In this document: piece by piece, positions 49,740 to 58,127 of the stretch
How positions within the stretch are numbered: position 1 is the stretch's first letter
How the letters are laid out: each line of letters opens with the position of its first letter
DNA from: a bacterium
GTDB lineage: Bacteria; Krumholzibacteriota; Krumholzibacteriia; LZORAL124-64-63
Length of the DNA stretch: 64,000 nt
Direction: 5' to 3'
NCBI GenBank assembly: GCA_024231905.1
Contig: JAAEQC010000178.1
Location: forward strand, 1 to 64,000
The notes under the pieces: model-generated
The model's database searches: none
Seen by the model: only the letters and a program-made list of their open reading frames with translations
What the model was told of the DNA's origin: nothing
Translations under genes and position numbers: made by a program

Positions 49740-50777
49740 TCAGTCCTCCAACTCGCTCGCCACATCCACCAACCGCGTCGTATCCCCCTCGTATCCAGTC
49801 ACCGCGAACTGGAATCCGGGCTGCAGGGCGTAGGCGCCCACCCGCCCCTTGCGGTTCACGGCCAGGTACCCCACCTGCACGTCGCGCCATTGGGGATTCT
49901 TGCGGACGATCCTCGCCACGCCTTCGCGGCAGGCCTCCTCGGGGGTGGCGCCCTGGCGCATGAGCTCGACGATGAGGAAGCTGCCCACGGTCTTCATGAC
50001 CTCTTCGCCCACGCCCGTGGCTGCGGCAGCGCCCACCTCGTCGTCCACGAAGAGGGCGGCGCCGATGATGGGGCTGTCGCCCACGCGGCCGTGCATCTTG
50101 TAGGCCAGGCCGCTGGTGGTGCAGGCGCCGGACAGGTGGCCGGACCGGTCCACCGCGAGCATGGAGATGGTGTCGTGACCGGACGCGCGTTCCAGGGCCG
50201 GGTTCGAGGGACGCGACCAGGGCTCGTACTTGGCGGTCTTCAGCCACTCCTGCCAGTCGGCGCGGGCCTTGTCTGTCAGGAGGTCTTGGCGGAGGAAGCC
50301 CTGGGTGTCGGCGAAGCGCCGGGCGCCCTCGCCCACGAGCATCACGTGGGGCGTCTCTTCCATGACCTTCCGAGCCACACTGATGGGGTGCATGCATTCC
50401 TGGAGGAAGGCCACCGACCCGGCGTTGCCCGTCTCGTCCATGATGCAGGAATCGAGGGTGACGTGACCTTCCCGGTCCGGGCGACCGCCGTAGCCCACGC
50501 TCGTCACCTCGGGGTCGGCCTCGGCCACGCGCACGCCCTGTTCTACGGCGTCCAGGGCCCGGCCGCCTGCGTCGAGCACCTGCCAGGCCCGGTCGTTGGC
50601 GGGCACGCCGTGGCGCCAGGTGCTGATGACCACCGGGTGGCGGGAGGGGAGGGCGTCGTCGTCCCACATCTCGGCCGGCAGTTGGGTGGCCGCCGGCTGG
50701 TCCTGGGCCAGGGCCCGGGTGCCCAGAGCGGTCAGTCCGGCACTAGCTCCGATCAGGAAATCGCGTCGGGTCGTCAT
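49740..50777 (-). CDS. Tat-exported glycosylasparaginase / isoaspartyl peptidase (Ntn hydrolase)
   Basis: A 345-aa protein with a Tat-type signal peptide (TTRRDFLIGASAGLTALG-ALA). The catalytic threonine is Thr203 in GHDTISMLAVDRSGHLSGAC, where autocleavage makes it N-terminal. GRVGDSPIIGAALFVDDEVG and the acidic GVGEEVM complete the N4-(beta-N-acetylglucosaminyl)-L-asparaginase pattern. It would remove Asn-linked sugar remnants from peptides in the periplasm, or hydrolyse beta-aspartyl peptides. It appears to be a single-gene transcript. Confidence 0.9.
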   Translation of the reverse strand: MTTRRDFLIGASAGLTALGTRALAQDQPAATQLPAEMWDDDALPSRHPVVISTWRHGVPANDRAWQVLDAGGRALDAVEQGVRVAEADPEVTSVGYGGRPDREGHVTLDSCIMDETGNAGSVAFLQECMHPISVARKVMEETPHVMLVGEGARRFADTQGFLRQDLLTDKARADWQEWLKTAKYEPWSRPSNPALERASGHDTISMLAVDRSGHLSGACTTSGLAYKMHGRVGDSPIIGAALFVDDEVGAAAATGVGEEVMKTVGSFLIVELMRQGATPEEACREGVARIVRKNPQWRDVQVGYLAVNRKGRVGAYALQPGFQFAVTGYEGDTTRLVDVASELED

Positions 50778-51128
50778 AGTCGGCCTCCCGGTTCCGGGTT
50801 CGGGGAAGTCCGCATGGTAGCAGATCCCGGTGGGAGAGAGAAGGTTGTGGCGGCGCAGCGCCCCTGGTCATGGCCGGTACCCGTTCTATCGCCGGTGTCC
50901 GCGGTGGATGTTATCGGGGGGACGTGAAGGGGAGTGTCGCGAATTCGACTCGACACGATTTCTTGACATAAAACGGAACTGTGGCGCATGAAACATCGCG
51001 CCGCCGCATTTTATGATAGAAATACTCCGGAATATCCGGTATGGTGGATAAGTTGAGCCCAAGAGGTCTGATCACGTGTTCGCCTCGATCGACCCGCGTC
51101 ACGAGCTTGACATTCAGGGGGACTCGCC
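50778..51128. other. divergent intergenic region with a possible operator
   Basis: The part from about 50935 to 51045 is AT-richer than the rest and should hold the promoter of the secreted gene at 51129. A TTGACA (50962-50967) stands without a good -10 at normal spacing; TATGAT (51012-51017) is a better -10. Just after it, an imperfect palindrome with CCGGA-ATA-TCCGG at its core (51027-51039, flanked by ATAC and TAT) could be an operator. No gene is visible. Confidence 0.4.
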
Positions 51129-51731
51129 ATGCCGTATCGCTTCCGTATCCTCGCTCTCGTCGCCTTGCTGAGTCTTGCCGGAGCCGCTCCGGTCCTGGCC
51201 CAATGCACCATTTCCGGCAACATCTCCGCCGCGCCCAGCGGTGATCCGGGCCTGCCTGCCTGGACCTACACGGTGACCGTCACCTGGGATACCGACGTCC
51301 AGTTCGCTCTGAGCCATCTGGACCTGCTCATTGATCCGGTGGGGGGCACTTGTGGCTGCACCGACATCCAGTCCGCCTTGACGTTGCTGAATCCGGCGGG
51401 CAGTTCCGACGGCGAGGGCGGCTGCACGGTGGATTACGACCAGTTCCTGGAATGCGGAGGGGATCCGAGCATCCCCGGCGTGGACGGTATCCTGCTCAAG
51501 TTCGAGCCCATCGAGGAAGGCTGCGAGCCCGGCACCACCGGCACCGCCGTCCTCGTCTTCCACTCGGATATAGCGCCTGTTCCGGTGGACGGGGATATCC
51601 TGAGCCTCGTGGACAAGTTCGCCAACGAGTACTGCTTCGGGAACCTCTCGGGTGAATTTCCCGGTCTGGCCTGCAATCCGGTGTCTGGAGAGGATACGGC
51701 TTGGGGGTCGGTGAAGGGGCTGTATCGGTAG
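51129..51731 (+). CDS. small Cys-containing secreted protein with C-terminal WGSVKGLYR tag
   Basis: A 200-aa secreted protein with a signal peptide (ILALVALLSLAGAAPVLA) and seven or more cysteines in the mature part, probably paired. The middle is beta-rich (WTYTVTVTWDTDVQFALSHL). It ends CNPVSGEDTAWGSVKGLYR. The same ending, W-G-S-V/L-K-x-x-Y-R-stop, is found on two broken genes in this window. I do not recognise a domain. The tag may be a sorting, assembly or binding signal; this is inference. A GC-rich hairpin follows the gene. Confidence 0.75.
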   Translation: MPYRFRILALVALLSLAGAAPVLAQCTISGNISAAPSGDPGLPAWTYTVTVTWDTDVQFALSHLDLLIDPVGGTCGCTDIQSALTLLNPAGSSDGEGGCTVDYDQFLECGGDPSIPGVDGILLKFEPIEEGCEPGTTGTAVLVFHSDIAPVPVDGDILSLVDKFANEYCFGNLSGEFPGLACNPVSGEDTAWGSVKGLYR

Positions 51732-51755
51732 GAACTCCGAGCTTCGTTTCGATGG

Positions 51756-51779
51756 GCGCCGCTCCGGGTGGGGCGGCGC
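51756..51779 (+). terminator. hairpin after the tag-bearing secreted gene
   Basis: GCGCCGC (51756-51762) pairs with GCGGCGC (51773-51779), with further inner pairs around GGGT, 25 bases after the stop codon. There is no T-run. Confidence 0.5.
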
Positions 51780-51863
51780 TCATGTGTCCGGCGCGCGGGT
51801 AGCCGACCGTTTGGCGAGGAACTAGAAGATGATAACCGCTGCCACGCAGGCTATCTTCCGCCC

Positions 51864-52757
51864 ATGACCCGCACCCAACGCAGAGCCAACCTCATGCTCC
51901 TGCTCGCTGCCGCCATCTGGGGCTTCGCCTTCGTGGCCCAGCGGATGGGCATGGAGCACATGGGGCCGCTCTACTTCAACGGCATCCGCTTCGCCCTGGG
52001 GGCGGCGGTCCTGTTGCCGTTCATCGCCGTCGGCCGTCGCCGCCGGACCACCGGCACGCCGGCGCCCTGGCGTGCCGGTCTCGTGGCGGGTATCCTCATC
52101 TGCGCCGGCTCCACGCTCCAGCAGTACGGCTTGGTCTACACCACCGCCGGCAAAGCCGGATTCATCACCGGGCTCTATGTCGTATTGACCCCCATGCTGG
52201 GCCTGTTCTGGGGCCAGCGCACGGGCCGGGGCCCCTGGTTCGGAGCCGTGCTCGCGGCTGTCGGCCTGTACTTGCTGTCTGCTAAGGGGTTGACGGGCAT
52301 TGCCTTGGGCGACGGCCTTGTCCTCTTGAGCGCCTTCTTCTGGGCGGGTCACGTCCAGTGGGTGGGCCGGGCCGTGGGCGGCGCCGATCCCCTCGAGTTG
52401 GCGGCCGTCCAGTTCGGCGTGTGCTCGCTCCTCAGTCTGGTTGGCGGCCTGTTATTCGAGACCCTCGATCCGGCGGCCGTCCGGGCCGCTGCCGTGCCGA
52501 TCCTCTACGCCGGGGTCATGTCCGTGGGCGGCGCCTACACCCTGCAGGTGGTGGCCCAACGCCACGCCCGACCGGCGCCCACGGCCATCATTCTCAGTCT
52601 GGAGGCGGTCTTCGCAGCTCTGGGTGGCTGGATCGTGCTGCACGAGGTCCTTCCGGTGCGCGGACTCGTGGGCTGCGGGATCATGTTGGCCGGGGTGCTG
52701 GTCGCCCAGCTGGGACCCAAGCCCGCCGACGTCCGGCCGGATCCTGGCCAGGGGTGA
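51864..52757 (+). CDS. EamA/DMT family transporter
   Basis: A 297-aa membrane protein with ten helices in two EamA repeats. The first opens LMLLLAAAIWGFAFVAQRMG and the second begins near LGDGLVLLSAFFWAGHVQWV. The VLTPMLGLFWGQRTGR and PTAIILSLEAVFAALGGWIV segments are typical. It moves small metabolites; the substrate cannot be predicted. It is followed by a palindromic terminator. Confidence 0.9.
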   Translation: MTRTQRRANLMLLLAAAIWGFAFVAQRMGMEHMGPLYFNGIRFALGAAVLLPFIAVGRRRRTTGTPAPWRAGLVAGILICAGSTLQQYGLVYTTAGKAGFITGLYVVLTPMLGLFWGQRTGRGPWFGAVLAAVGLYLLSAKGLTGIALGDGLVLLSAFFWAGHVQWVGRAVGGADPLELAAVQFGVCSLLSLVGGLLFETLDPAAVRAAAVPILYAGVMSVGGAYTLQVVAQRHARPAPTAIILSLEAVFAALGGWIVLHEVLPVRGLVGCGIMLAGVLVAQLGPKPADVRPDPGQG

Positions 52758-52784
52758 TCCGGGGTGGACCGGAAACTGCCCACC

Positions 52785-52806
52785 AAGGCCCCCGGGGGCC
52801 TTCTTA
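52785..52806. terminator. perfect 18-bp palindrome, terminator
   Basis: AAGGCCCCCGGGGGCCTT (52785-52802) is followed by CTTAAAA. The same 18 bases occur at 57919-57936, and a 17/18 match occurs within a coding gene near 54953. Its position after the EamA stop and a T-containing tail fit a terminator. Confidence 0.7.
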
Positions 52807-52913
52807 AAACCTTGACTTGCGAGACTCGGATCGGGAACACAATGTGCTAGGTGCCGGCACGGAAGACCGGCCGCCCCGGAACGCGTCACGGAGAACGCAA
52901 GGAGACCCCGACC

Positions 52914-53099
52914 ATGACCCACGACATCCCTGACGACGCTCGCCTCGAGGAATTGCAGCGCGACCTGGAAGAGGATCTGCGCGCCATCGCCATCGCCCGC
53001 ACCGAAGCCGAGGCCGAGGCCGCCCGCCACCGGGCCCGCGCCCGCCTGGAGTCCCGGGCCTACCGCACCCGCCGCCCGGCCGCCCGCGTGGGCGACTGA
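52914..53099 (+). CDS. small charged coiled-coil protein of unknown function
   Basis: A 61-aa protein with AAGGAG nine bases upstream of the ATG. Residues 8-45 are a charged helix (LEELQRDLEEDLRAIAIART) that could form a coiled coil, followed by an Arg-rich tail. It has no signal peptide. It could be a small structural or nucleic-acid-binding protein. Codon use is like that of its neighbours. Confidence 0.55.
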   Translation: MTHDIPDDARLEELQRDLEEDLRAIAIARTEAEAEAARHRARARLESRAYRTRRPAARVGD

Positions 53100-53235
53100 T
53101 CTCCGCCGGAACCCGGCTCGGCGCCCCGGACCGGGTCCCTGCAACCCCACCGCGATTTCCTGCGTAGAGCGCCCGTCCGGCACGTCATCTCCAGTCCCGT
53201 CATATCTTCGTGGGCTGATCCCCCGGGAGGACGCC

Positions 53236-54375
53236 ATGCGTTTCCTATCCTATCGCTCCCTGATCCCCGTTGGCGCCATGCTGGCGCTCCTGCTCCCCCT
53301 GTCGGCCCTGGCCGACGATTTCACCAAGGAATTCTCCTTCGACGCCGAGAAGCTCGAGGTGGCCAACCTCATCGGCGAGGTCACCGTGACCGAGGCTTCG
53401 GGCGACGAGTTCCGCGTCATAGTCCACGTCCAGGGCGACGACGCTGAGGAGAGCCTCATCGAATTCGACGAGGACAAGGGCCGCACGTCTCGCCTGGCGG
53501 TGCTCTTCCCCGTGGATGACCACCGCAAGTACGTGTATCCGGAGTTGGGGCGCCGCAGCCAGACCCAGTTCCACTTCGACGAAGACGGCGAGAAGACCTG
53601 GTTCTCCCGCCTCTTCGGCGGCAAGAAGATCACCGTCAAGGGCAGCGGCAAGGGCCTCGAGATGTGGGCCGACCTGGAGATCGCCGTCCCGGCGGGCAGC
53701 GAATTGATCGTCAAGCTGGGGGCCGGCGAGGCCCATGCGTCCGGCGTACGCGGCGACGTGGTCCTGGACACCCACTCGGGCGCCGTTTCCGGCCATGACA
53801 TAGACGGCAACTTCACCGGCGATACGGGCAGCGGCAGCGTCGAGATCGAGAACGTCGAAGGCGACGTGCTGGCCGACACGGGCAGCGGTTCGGTGAAGGT
53901 GCGCGACGTGCGCGGCGAGGTGTCCGTGGATACGGGCAGCGGCGGCGTGAGCGTGGACGACGCCAAGGGCGACAAGGTCCACGTGGACACGGGCAGCGGC
54001 AGCGTGCATCTGGACCAGATCACCTGCGAGAACCTGCACGTGGATACGGGCAGCGGCAAAGTCGTGGCCCGCGGCGTGAAGACCGACCAGGCCCGGATCG
54101 ATACGGGCAGCGGCTCGGTCGTCCTGGAACTGGACGAGATGGGCTCCGGCCGCTTCGTCATCGACACCGGGAGCGGCGGCATCGAGCTGGCCCTGCCCAA
54201 GAACGCCTCCGCCCGCATCGAGGCCGACACGGGCAGCGGCCGCGTGCGCAACCGGATCGAGGATGCGGACGTGGATCACCAGGAGAAGGACGAGATCCTC
54301 ATGAGCGTGGGCGACGGCGACGCGCGTGTGACCCTGGATGCCGGTAGCGGCTCCATCACCATCCGCCGCCTGTAG
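53236..54375 (+). CDS. secreted DUF4097 beta-solenoid protein
   Basis: A 379-aa secreted protein with a signal peptide (ALLLPLSALA). The mature part begins with DDFTKEFSFDAEKLEVANLI, the usual DUF4097 opening, then an acidic insert with FPVDDHRKYVYPELGRRSQ. Residues ~195-340 hold eight VDTGSGSV-type turns at 18-21-residue intervals, the rungs of a beta-helix. The family is exported or cell-surface and may bind polymers; the function is unknown. The nucleotide conservation of the turns is noted separately. Confidence 0.85.
   Translation: MRFLSYRSLIPVGAMLALLLPLSALADDFTKEFSFDAEKLEVANLIGEVTVTEASGDEFRVIVHVQGDDAEESLIEFDEDKGRTSRLAVLFPVDDHRKYVYPELGRRSQTQFHFDEDGEKTWFSRLFGGKKITVKGSGKGLEMWADLEIAVPAGSELIVKLGAGEAHASGVRGDVVLDTHSGAVSGHDIDGNFTGDTGSGSVEIENVEGDVLADTGSGSVKVRDVRGEVSVDTGSGGVSVDDAKGDKVHVDTGSGSVHLDQITCENLHVDTGSGKVVARGVKTDQARIDTGSGSVVLELDEMGSGRFVIDTGSGGIELALPKNASARIEADTGSGRVRNRIEDADVDHQEKDEILMSVGDGDARVTLDAGSGSITIRRL
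53821..54240 (+). repeat. eight near-identical GAYACSGGSAGCGG coding repeats
   Basis: Copies start at 53821, 53875, 53929, 53986, 54043, 54100, 54163 and 54226; spacing is 54 bp three times, then mostly 57 and finally 63 bp. They encode DTGSG at the turns of the solenoid in the DUF4097 protein. The spaces between them are divergent, so this is a coding repeat rather than a CRISPR or satellite. Confidence 0.85.
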
Positions 54376-54490
54376 ACGACATTTGCCGGCACCGACGACG
54401 GCCGGCAACGCAGCCCGGAACCTGCACGGATCCCACTCCGTCCGGGCTGCAACGAGACCGGGATCCCGGAGGCACCGACCGGGGTCCTGG

Positions 54491-55240
54491 TCATTTTTTG
54501 TGGGTCAGGATCTCCAGCTGGTAGTTGGCCGGGCCCAGCGGCAGCGGCCGGCCCCAGCTATCCAGGGAGGCCGCTCGCCGGAGTGCAGAACGTCCCACCA
54601 CGCGCCGCCACTGGCGCGTATCGTAGGTGCGCAGACCGTAGCTGTCGTCGTAGTGCTCGGTACCGCCGGGTCGTCTGACCAGGAGATGGCTGACCACGGT
54701 CTCCACCCGGGATCCGGGCGCGGGGGGGAGATAATTCACGATCTGGATCACCCGGCAGCGGCCGCGGGCGGCGTCCCACACGTCCTCATCGTCCTCGGCC
54801 GTGGCGTAGTCCGTGAGACTGATCCCCACCACGTAGAGACCGCCGGGGCCGAGCAGCCGCGCCACCTGATCCAGGTGGGCCAGCAGGTCGCGGTCGGATT
54901 CCAGGTGGCGCACCGTGTTGACCAGGTTGAAGGCCAGGCCCACCGAGCCGGAAAGGCCCCCGGGGGCCTCGGCGTCGGTCATGCTTCCCGAGAACACGCG
55001 CTTGCCCAGGCGTTGCCGGGCGTAGGCCACCATGCCGGGGTCGGAGTCGTAGCCCGTCACCCGACGTCCCCTCCTCAGGGCCACCCGCAGGTAGCGCCCG
55101 GTCCCGCAGGCCGGCTCGTACCAGCGGCCGCCGGGGTGTCCGCACTTCGCTTCGATCCCTTCGAGGACGTCCACCTCGCCGGCGGTTCCCGGTGTGTGGA
55201 GGATGTCGTACAGGGACGGGTTGGCGTAGAGGCCGGCCAT
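54491..55240 (-). CDS. class I SAM-dependent methyltransferase
   Basis: A 249-aa protein with WYEPACGTGRYLRVALRRG (motif I), a following acidic residue in VTGYDSDPGMVAYARQRLG, FNLVNTVRHLESDRDLLAHL and LGPGGLYVVGISLTDY. The fold is the standard Methyltransf_11/25-like one; the substrate is unknown. Its ATG overlaps the YfcC stop by one base (TGATGG), so the two genes are translationally coupled. It includes a 17/18 match to the palindrome found at 52785 and 57919 within the codons for APGGL. Confidence 0.87.
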   Translation of the reverse strand: MAGLYANPSLYDILHTPGTAGEVDVLEGIEAKCGHPGGRWYEPACGTGRYLRVALRRGRRVTGYDSDPGMVAYARQRLGKRVFSGSMTDAEAPGGLSGSVGLAFNLVNTVRHLESDRDLLAHLDQVARLLGPGGLYVVGISLTDYATAEDDEDVWDAARGRCRVIQIVNYLPPAPGSRVETVVSHLLVRRPGGTEHYDDSYGLRTYDTRQWRRVVGRSALRRAASLDSWGRPLPLGPANYQLEILTHKK

Positions 55241-56679
55241 CAGGTGTAGTCGATGGCCACGGCGATCATCAGGAAGATCGTCGACAGGGTCATGAGCTGG
55301 ATGAAGAGCGGGACCATGAACCGCAACCAGGTCGTGTACGGGACCTTGGCCAAGGACAGCATGGCCATGCACACGCCGCTGGTGGGGATGACTGTGTTGC
55401 TGAAGCCGTCGCCGCAGGTGAAGGCGAGGATCGCCGTCTGGCGCGTGAGGCCGAGGATGTCCGCCAGGGGCGCCATGAGCGGCACCGTCACCGCCGCCTG
55501 GCCCGAGCCCGAGGGCACCAGCAGATTGAGCGACGACTCGAAGGCGAGCATACCGACCACGGCCACATAGCGGGGCACGTGGCCCAGGACCGTGGCTGCC
55601 GAGTGGATGACCGTGTCCATGACCTGGCCGTCGGCCAGCACCACGGAGATGCCCCGGGCGAAGCCCACCACCAGGGCGGCCACGACCATCTCCTCCATGC
55701 CCTTGACGAAGGCTTTGGTGGCGTCGGCCAGGGGCAGCCGGGCCAGGACCATGGCGGCGATGCCCATGAGGAAGAAGCCGCCGGCCATGTCCGCCATCCA
55801 CCAGCCGTAGCGCTGCACGGCGAAGAGGATGAAGGCGAAGATGGCCCCGCAGACCAGGATGATGGCCGTATGGCGGCCTCCGAAGGTTTCGCGGTCGACG
55901 GCGGTCTCGTCCAGTTCGAAGGGATCGTCGGCCATGAACGAGCGAGCCGGGTCGGCCTTGATGCGGGCGCCGTAGCGCAGCAGGTAGAAGACGGCCACGG
56001 CCAGGGCGCACACGAAGAAGACGATGCGCAGGCGGAGTCCGCTCGACAGGGGCACCTCGGCGATGCCCTGGGCCACGTTCACGGTGAAGGGGTTGGTGGT
56101 CGACGCGGCGAAGCCCACCTCGGCGGCCACGAAGACCAGGGCCACGGCGTAGATGCGGTCGTAGCCCAGCCTCTTGGCCACGATGAGGAAGACGGGGATG
56201 AGGGGGATGAACTCCTCGGCCATGCCCAGGGTCGAGCCGCCGGCGGCCATGACGAACATGATGACCACGGTCAACAGCGGGCCCCGGTTGCCGAGCCGGT
56301 CCAGCAGGCGATTCAGGGAGGCGGTGATCACCCCGGTGCGCTGGAGGATCCCGAAGGCCCCGCCGATGATGAAGATGAAGAAGATGATGTCGGCGGCGGC
56401 CTCGAGGCCGCGGGGGATGGCCGTCAGGAAGCCGTGGAAGCCTACGGGGGAGGCCTTGCCCTCGACCTCGTCGCCCAGGGCCAGGCCGCGCAGGGAGTAG
56501 TGCTTTTCCAGATGCTCGAAGGTTCCCGGCACCACCAGGGTGCGCTCCTTGCCGTCCACCTCGCGGACTTCGCGGTCGTAGGTGCCCGAGGGGACGATCC
56601 AGGTGGCGGCGGCGGCCACGGCGATGACCAGGGTCAAGAGGACGAAGACGTGGGGGATCTTCAGGCGGGGGCGGGACAT
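55240..56679 (-). CDS. YfcC family membrane transporter
   Basis: A 479-aa protein with about 12 helices of the YfcC/ArsB-like ion-transporter superfamily. The segments IIFFIFIIGGAFGILQRTG, NRGPLLTVVIMFVMAAGG, GSTLGMAEEFIPLIPVFL and AASTTNPFTVNVAQGIAEVP are characteristic. The substrate is often a basic amino acid or C4-dicarboxylate but is not defined here. I chose the ATG at MSRPRLKIPHVF, with GAGGAG four bases upstream; an earlier start would add 37 proline-rich residues. It is cotranscribed with the methyltransferase gene. Confidence 0.88.
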   Translation of the reverse strand: MSRPRLKIPHVFVLLTLVIAVAAAATWIVPSGTYDREVREVDGKERTLVVPGTFEHLEKHYSLRGLALGDEVEGKASPVGFHGFLTAIPRGLEAAADIIFFIFIIGGAFGILQRTGVITASLNRLLDRLGNRGPLLTVVIMFVMAAGGSTLGMAEEFIPLIPVFLIVAKRLGYDRIYAVALVFVAAEVGFAASTTNPFTVNVAQGIAEVPLSSGLRLRIVFFVCALAVAVFYLLRYGARIKADPARSFMADDPFELDETAVDRETFGGRHTAIILVCGAIFAFILFAVQRYGWWMADMAGGFFLMGIAAMVLARLPLADATKAFVKGMEEMVVAALVVGFARGISVVLADGQVMDTVIHSAATVLGHVPRYVAVVGMLAFESSLNLLVPSGSGQAAVTVPLMAPLADILGLTRQTAILAFTCGDGFSNTVIPTSGVCMAMLSLAKVPYTTWLRFMVPLFIQLMTLSTIFLMIAVAIDYT

Positions 56680-56846
56680 GGGGCTCCTCGGCGGACTGGG
56701 GTGGAAGGCCCTCGGGGGTTTCGGGTCCGGCCAGGGTAGCGGATGGGACAGGTCCCGTAAATCGTTGCCCGGCGGTGGCCGAGGGGGCAACCGCGAGCGC
56801 GCCGTGCCGTAGGAGCAGGAACACTCCCCGCATCCGGAGGTCGGAC

Positions 56847-57842
56847 TTGCTTCCCTTCATCGTCCCCCTGCTGCTCGCTTCCGCCGTGGCTTCGGCCACC
56901 GCCGTCGACGATGACGTCGCGGTCCGTGGTCCCTATCTGGGCCGACCGCGCCCCGGCGCCGCACCCGAACTCTTCGCCCCCGGCATCGTCTCCACCGCCA
57001 CTCGCGAATGGAGCCTGGCCGCCACCCCCGACGGCCGGGAGATCTTCTTCGGCATCTCGTCCCTGGCCGCCACGGCCATCGTCCACACCCGCGAGACCGG
57101 CAACGGTTGGACGCCCCTGGAGGTGGCTCCCTTCAGCGGCGCCCACGACGACTTCGACCTGACTATGTCGCCGGACGGGAACCGGCTCTGGTTCACCTCC
57201 GCCCGGCCGGTGGTAGCGGAGGGCGAGGAACCAGAATTCGTGGACATCTGGTACGTGGAGAGGAAGGGCGACGGTTGGGGCGATCCGGTGCGGCCCCACG
57301 AGCCGGTCAATTCGCCGGCGCGCGAGCTGTACCCCACCGAGGCGGCCGACGGGTACGTCTACTTCTTCAGCAACCGCCCCGGTGGTTTCGGCGGTACCGA
57401 CATCTACCGGACCCGCTTCGTGCCCCATGGCTTCGCGCCGCCGGAGAACCTCGGACCGGCCGTCAATACCGCCGCCGGGGAGAGCGACCTCTGCGTGGCC
57501 GCCGACGGTTCGCTGCTCGTCTTCACATCCTCGCGCGAGGGCGGGTACGGCCGGGGAGACCTCTACGTCACTTTCTGCACACCGGACGGCGGCTGGACCC
57601 CGGCCCGGAACCTCGGCCCGGTCGTGAACACCGAATACACCGAGTTCTGCCCCTCCCTGTCGGCGGACGGCACCCTGCTCTTTTTCACCTCCAACCGATT
57701 GCCCGGCGCCACGGCCGCCGATCGCGACGGCGGTCTGCGCCGGCGCCTGGGCGTGGACCTGGAGGGCGTGCCGCCGAACATCGACATCTACTGGATGGAC
57801 GCGTCGTTCATGGCGGAGTTGCGGCCGGTAGGCGGGATGTGA
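56847..57842 (+). CDS. secreted PD40/WD40-like TolB-type beta-propeller
   Basis: A 331-aa secreted protein from TTG with GGAGG six bases upstream, then a signal peptide (PFIVPLLLASAVASATA). PD40-type repeats are clear: REIFFGISSLAATAIVHTRE, MSPDGNRLWFTSARPV, VYFFSNRPGGFGGTDIYRT and LLFFTSNRLPGATAADRDGG. Such propellers bind peptides or act as sensor parts. No catalytic domain follows. It is followed by a terminator-like palindrome. Confidence 0.8.
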   Translation: MLPFIVPLLLASAVASATAVDDDVAVRGPYLGRPRPGAAPELFAPGIVSTATREWSLAATPDGREIFFGISSLAATAIVHTRETGNGWTPLEVAPFSGAHDDFDLTMSPDGNRLWFTSARPVVAEGEEPEFVDIWYVERKGDGWGDPVRPHEPVNSPARELYPTEAADGYVYFFSNRPGGFGGTDIYRTRFVPHGFAPPENLGPAVNTAAGESDLCVAADGSLLVFTSSREGGYGRGDLYVTFCTPDGGWTPARNLGPVVNTEYTEFCPSLSADGTLLFFTSNRLPGATAADRDGGLRRRLGVDLEGVPPNIDIYWMDASFMAELRPVGGM

Positions 57843-57918
57843 ACCGCCCGCCGTCGCGCGATTCCACTGTCGACTGCACGCTATGGGTCGTGCCTTCGAA
57901 AATGTGTCCGGCTCCTCG

Positions 57919-57943
57919 AAGGCCCCCGGGGGCCTTGGTTTTT
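57919..57943 (+). terminator. perfect 18-bp palindrome with T-run
   Basis: AAGGCCCCCGGGGGCCTT (57919-57936) is followed by GGTTTTT. It is the same palindrome as at 52785. It lies 76 bases after the PD40 gene stop. The remaining sequence to 58127 has no gene. Confidence 0.75.
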
Positions 57944-58127
57944 GAGCTGTGACTATGATCCGCTGACTTTTCGTGCGCCCATTCTCGTCCGTCGAATCCC
58001 GGACACAATTTCGGGGGCACAAATCTCTAAACCAAACCTTCCGTCCGGAGGTCTCACTGGATGACGGGGACGCCCCCGGCAGCACGGCGACTCATCGGAA
58101 CCCAGCGACAGGGAAGGGACGGGCGTT

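Noticed and set aside
50962..50967. TTGACA as the -35 box of the secreted gene at 51129
   Set aside because: No -10 box lies 16-18 bp downstream; TATGAT at 51012 is too far for pairing.
53821..54240. CRISPR-like array from evenly spaced repeats
   Set aside because: The repeats are 14-15 bp, lie in frame within a secreted protein and encode DTGSG turns; spacers are related coding sequence and there is no cas gene.
55192..56739. Plus-strand 515-codon frame opposite YfcC
   Set aside because: Composition is nearly all Gly, Asp, Glu, Gln and His; this is the mirror of hydrophobic codons of a membrane protein.
56661..58085. Minus-strand 474-codon frame opposite the PD40 gene
   Set aside because: It runs through the terminator palindrome and intergenic sequence and has no domain; the PD40 repeats on the plus strand are clear.
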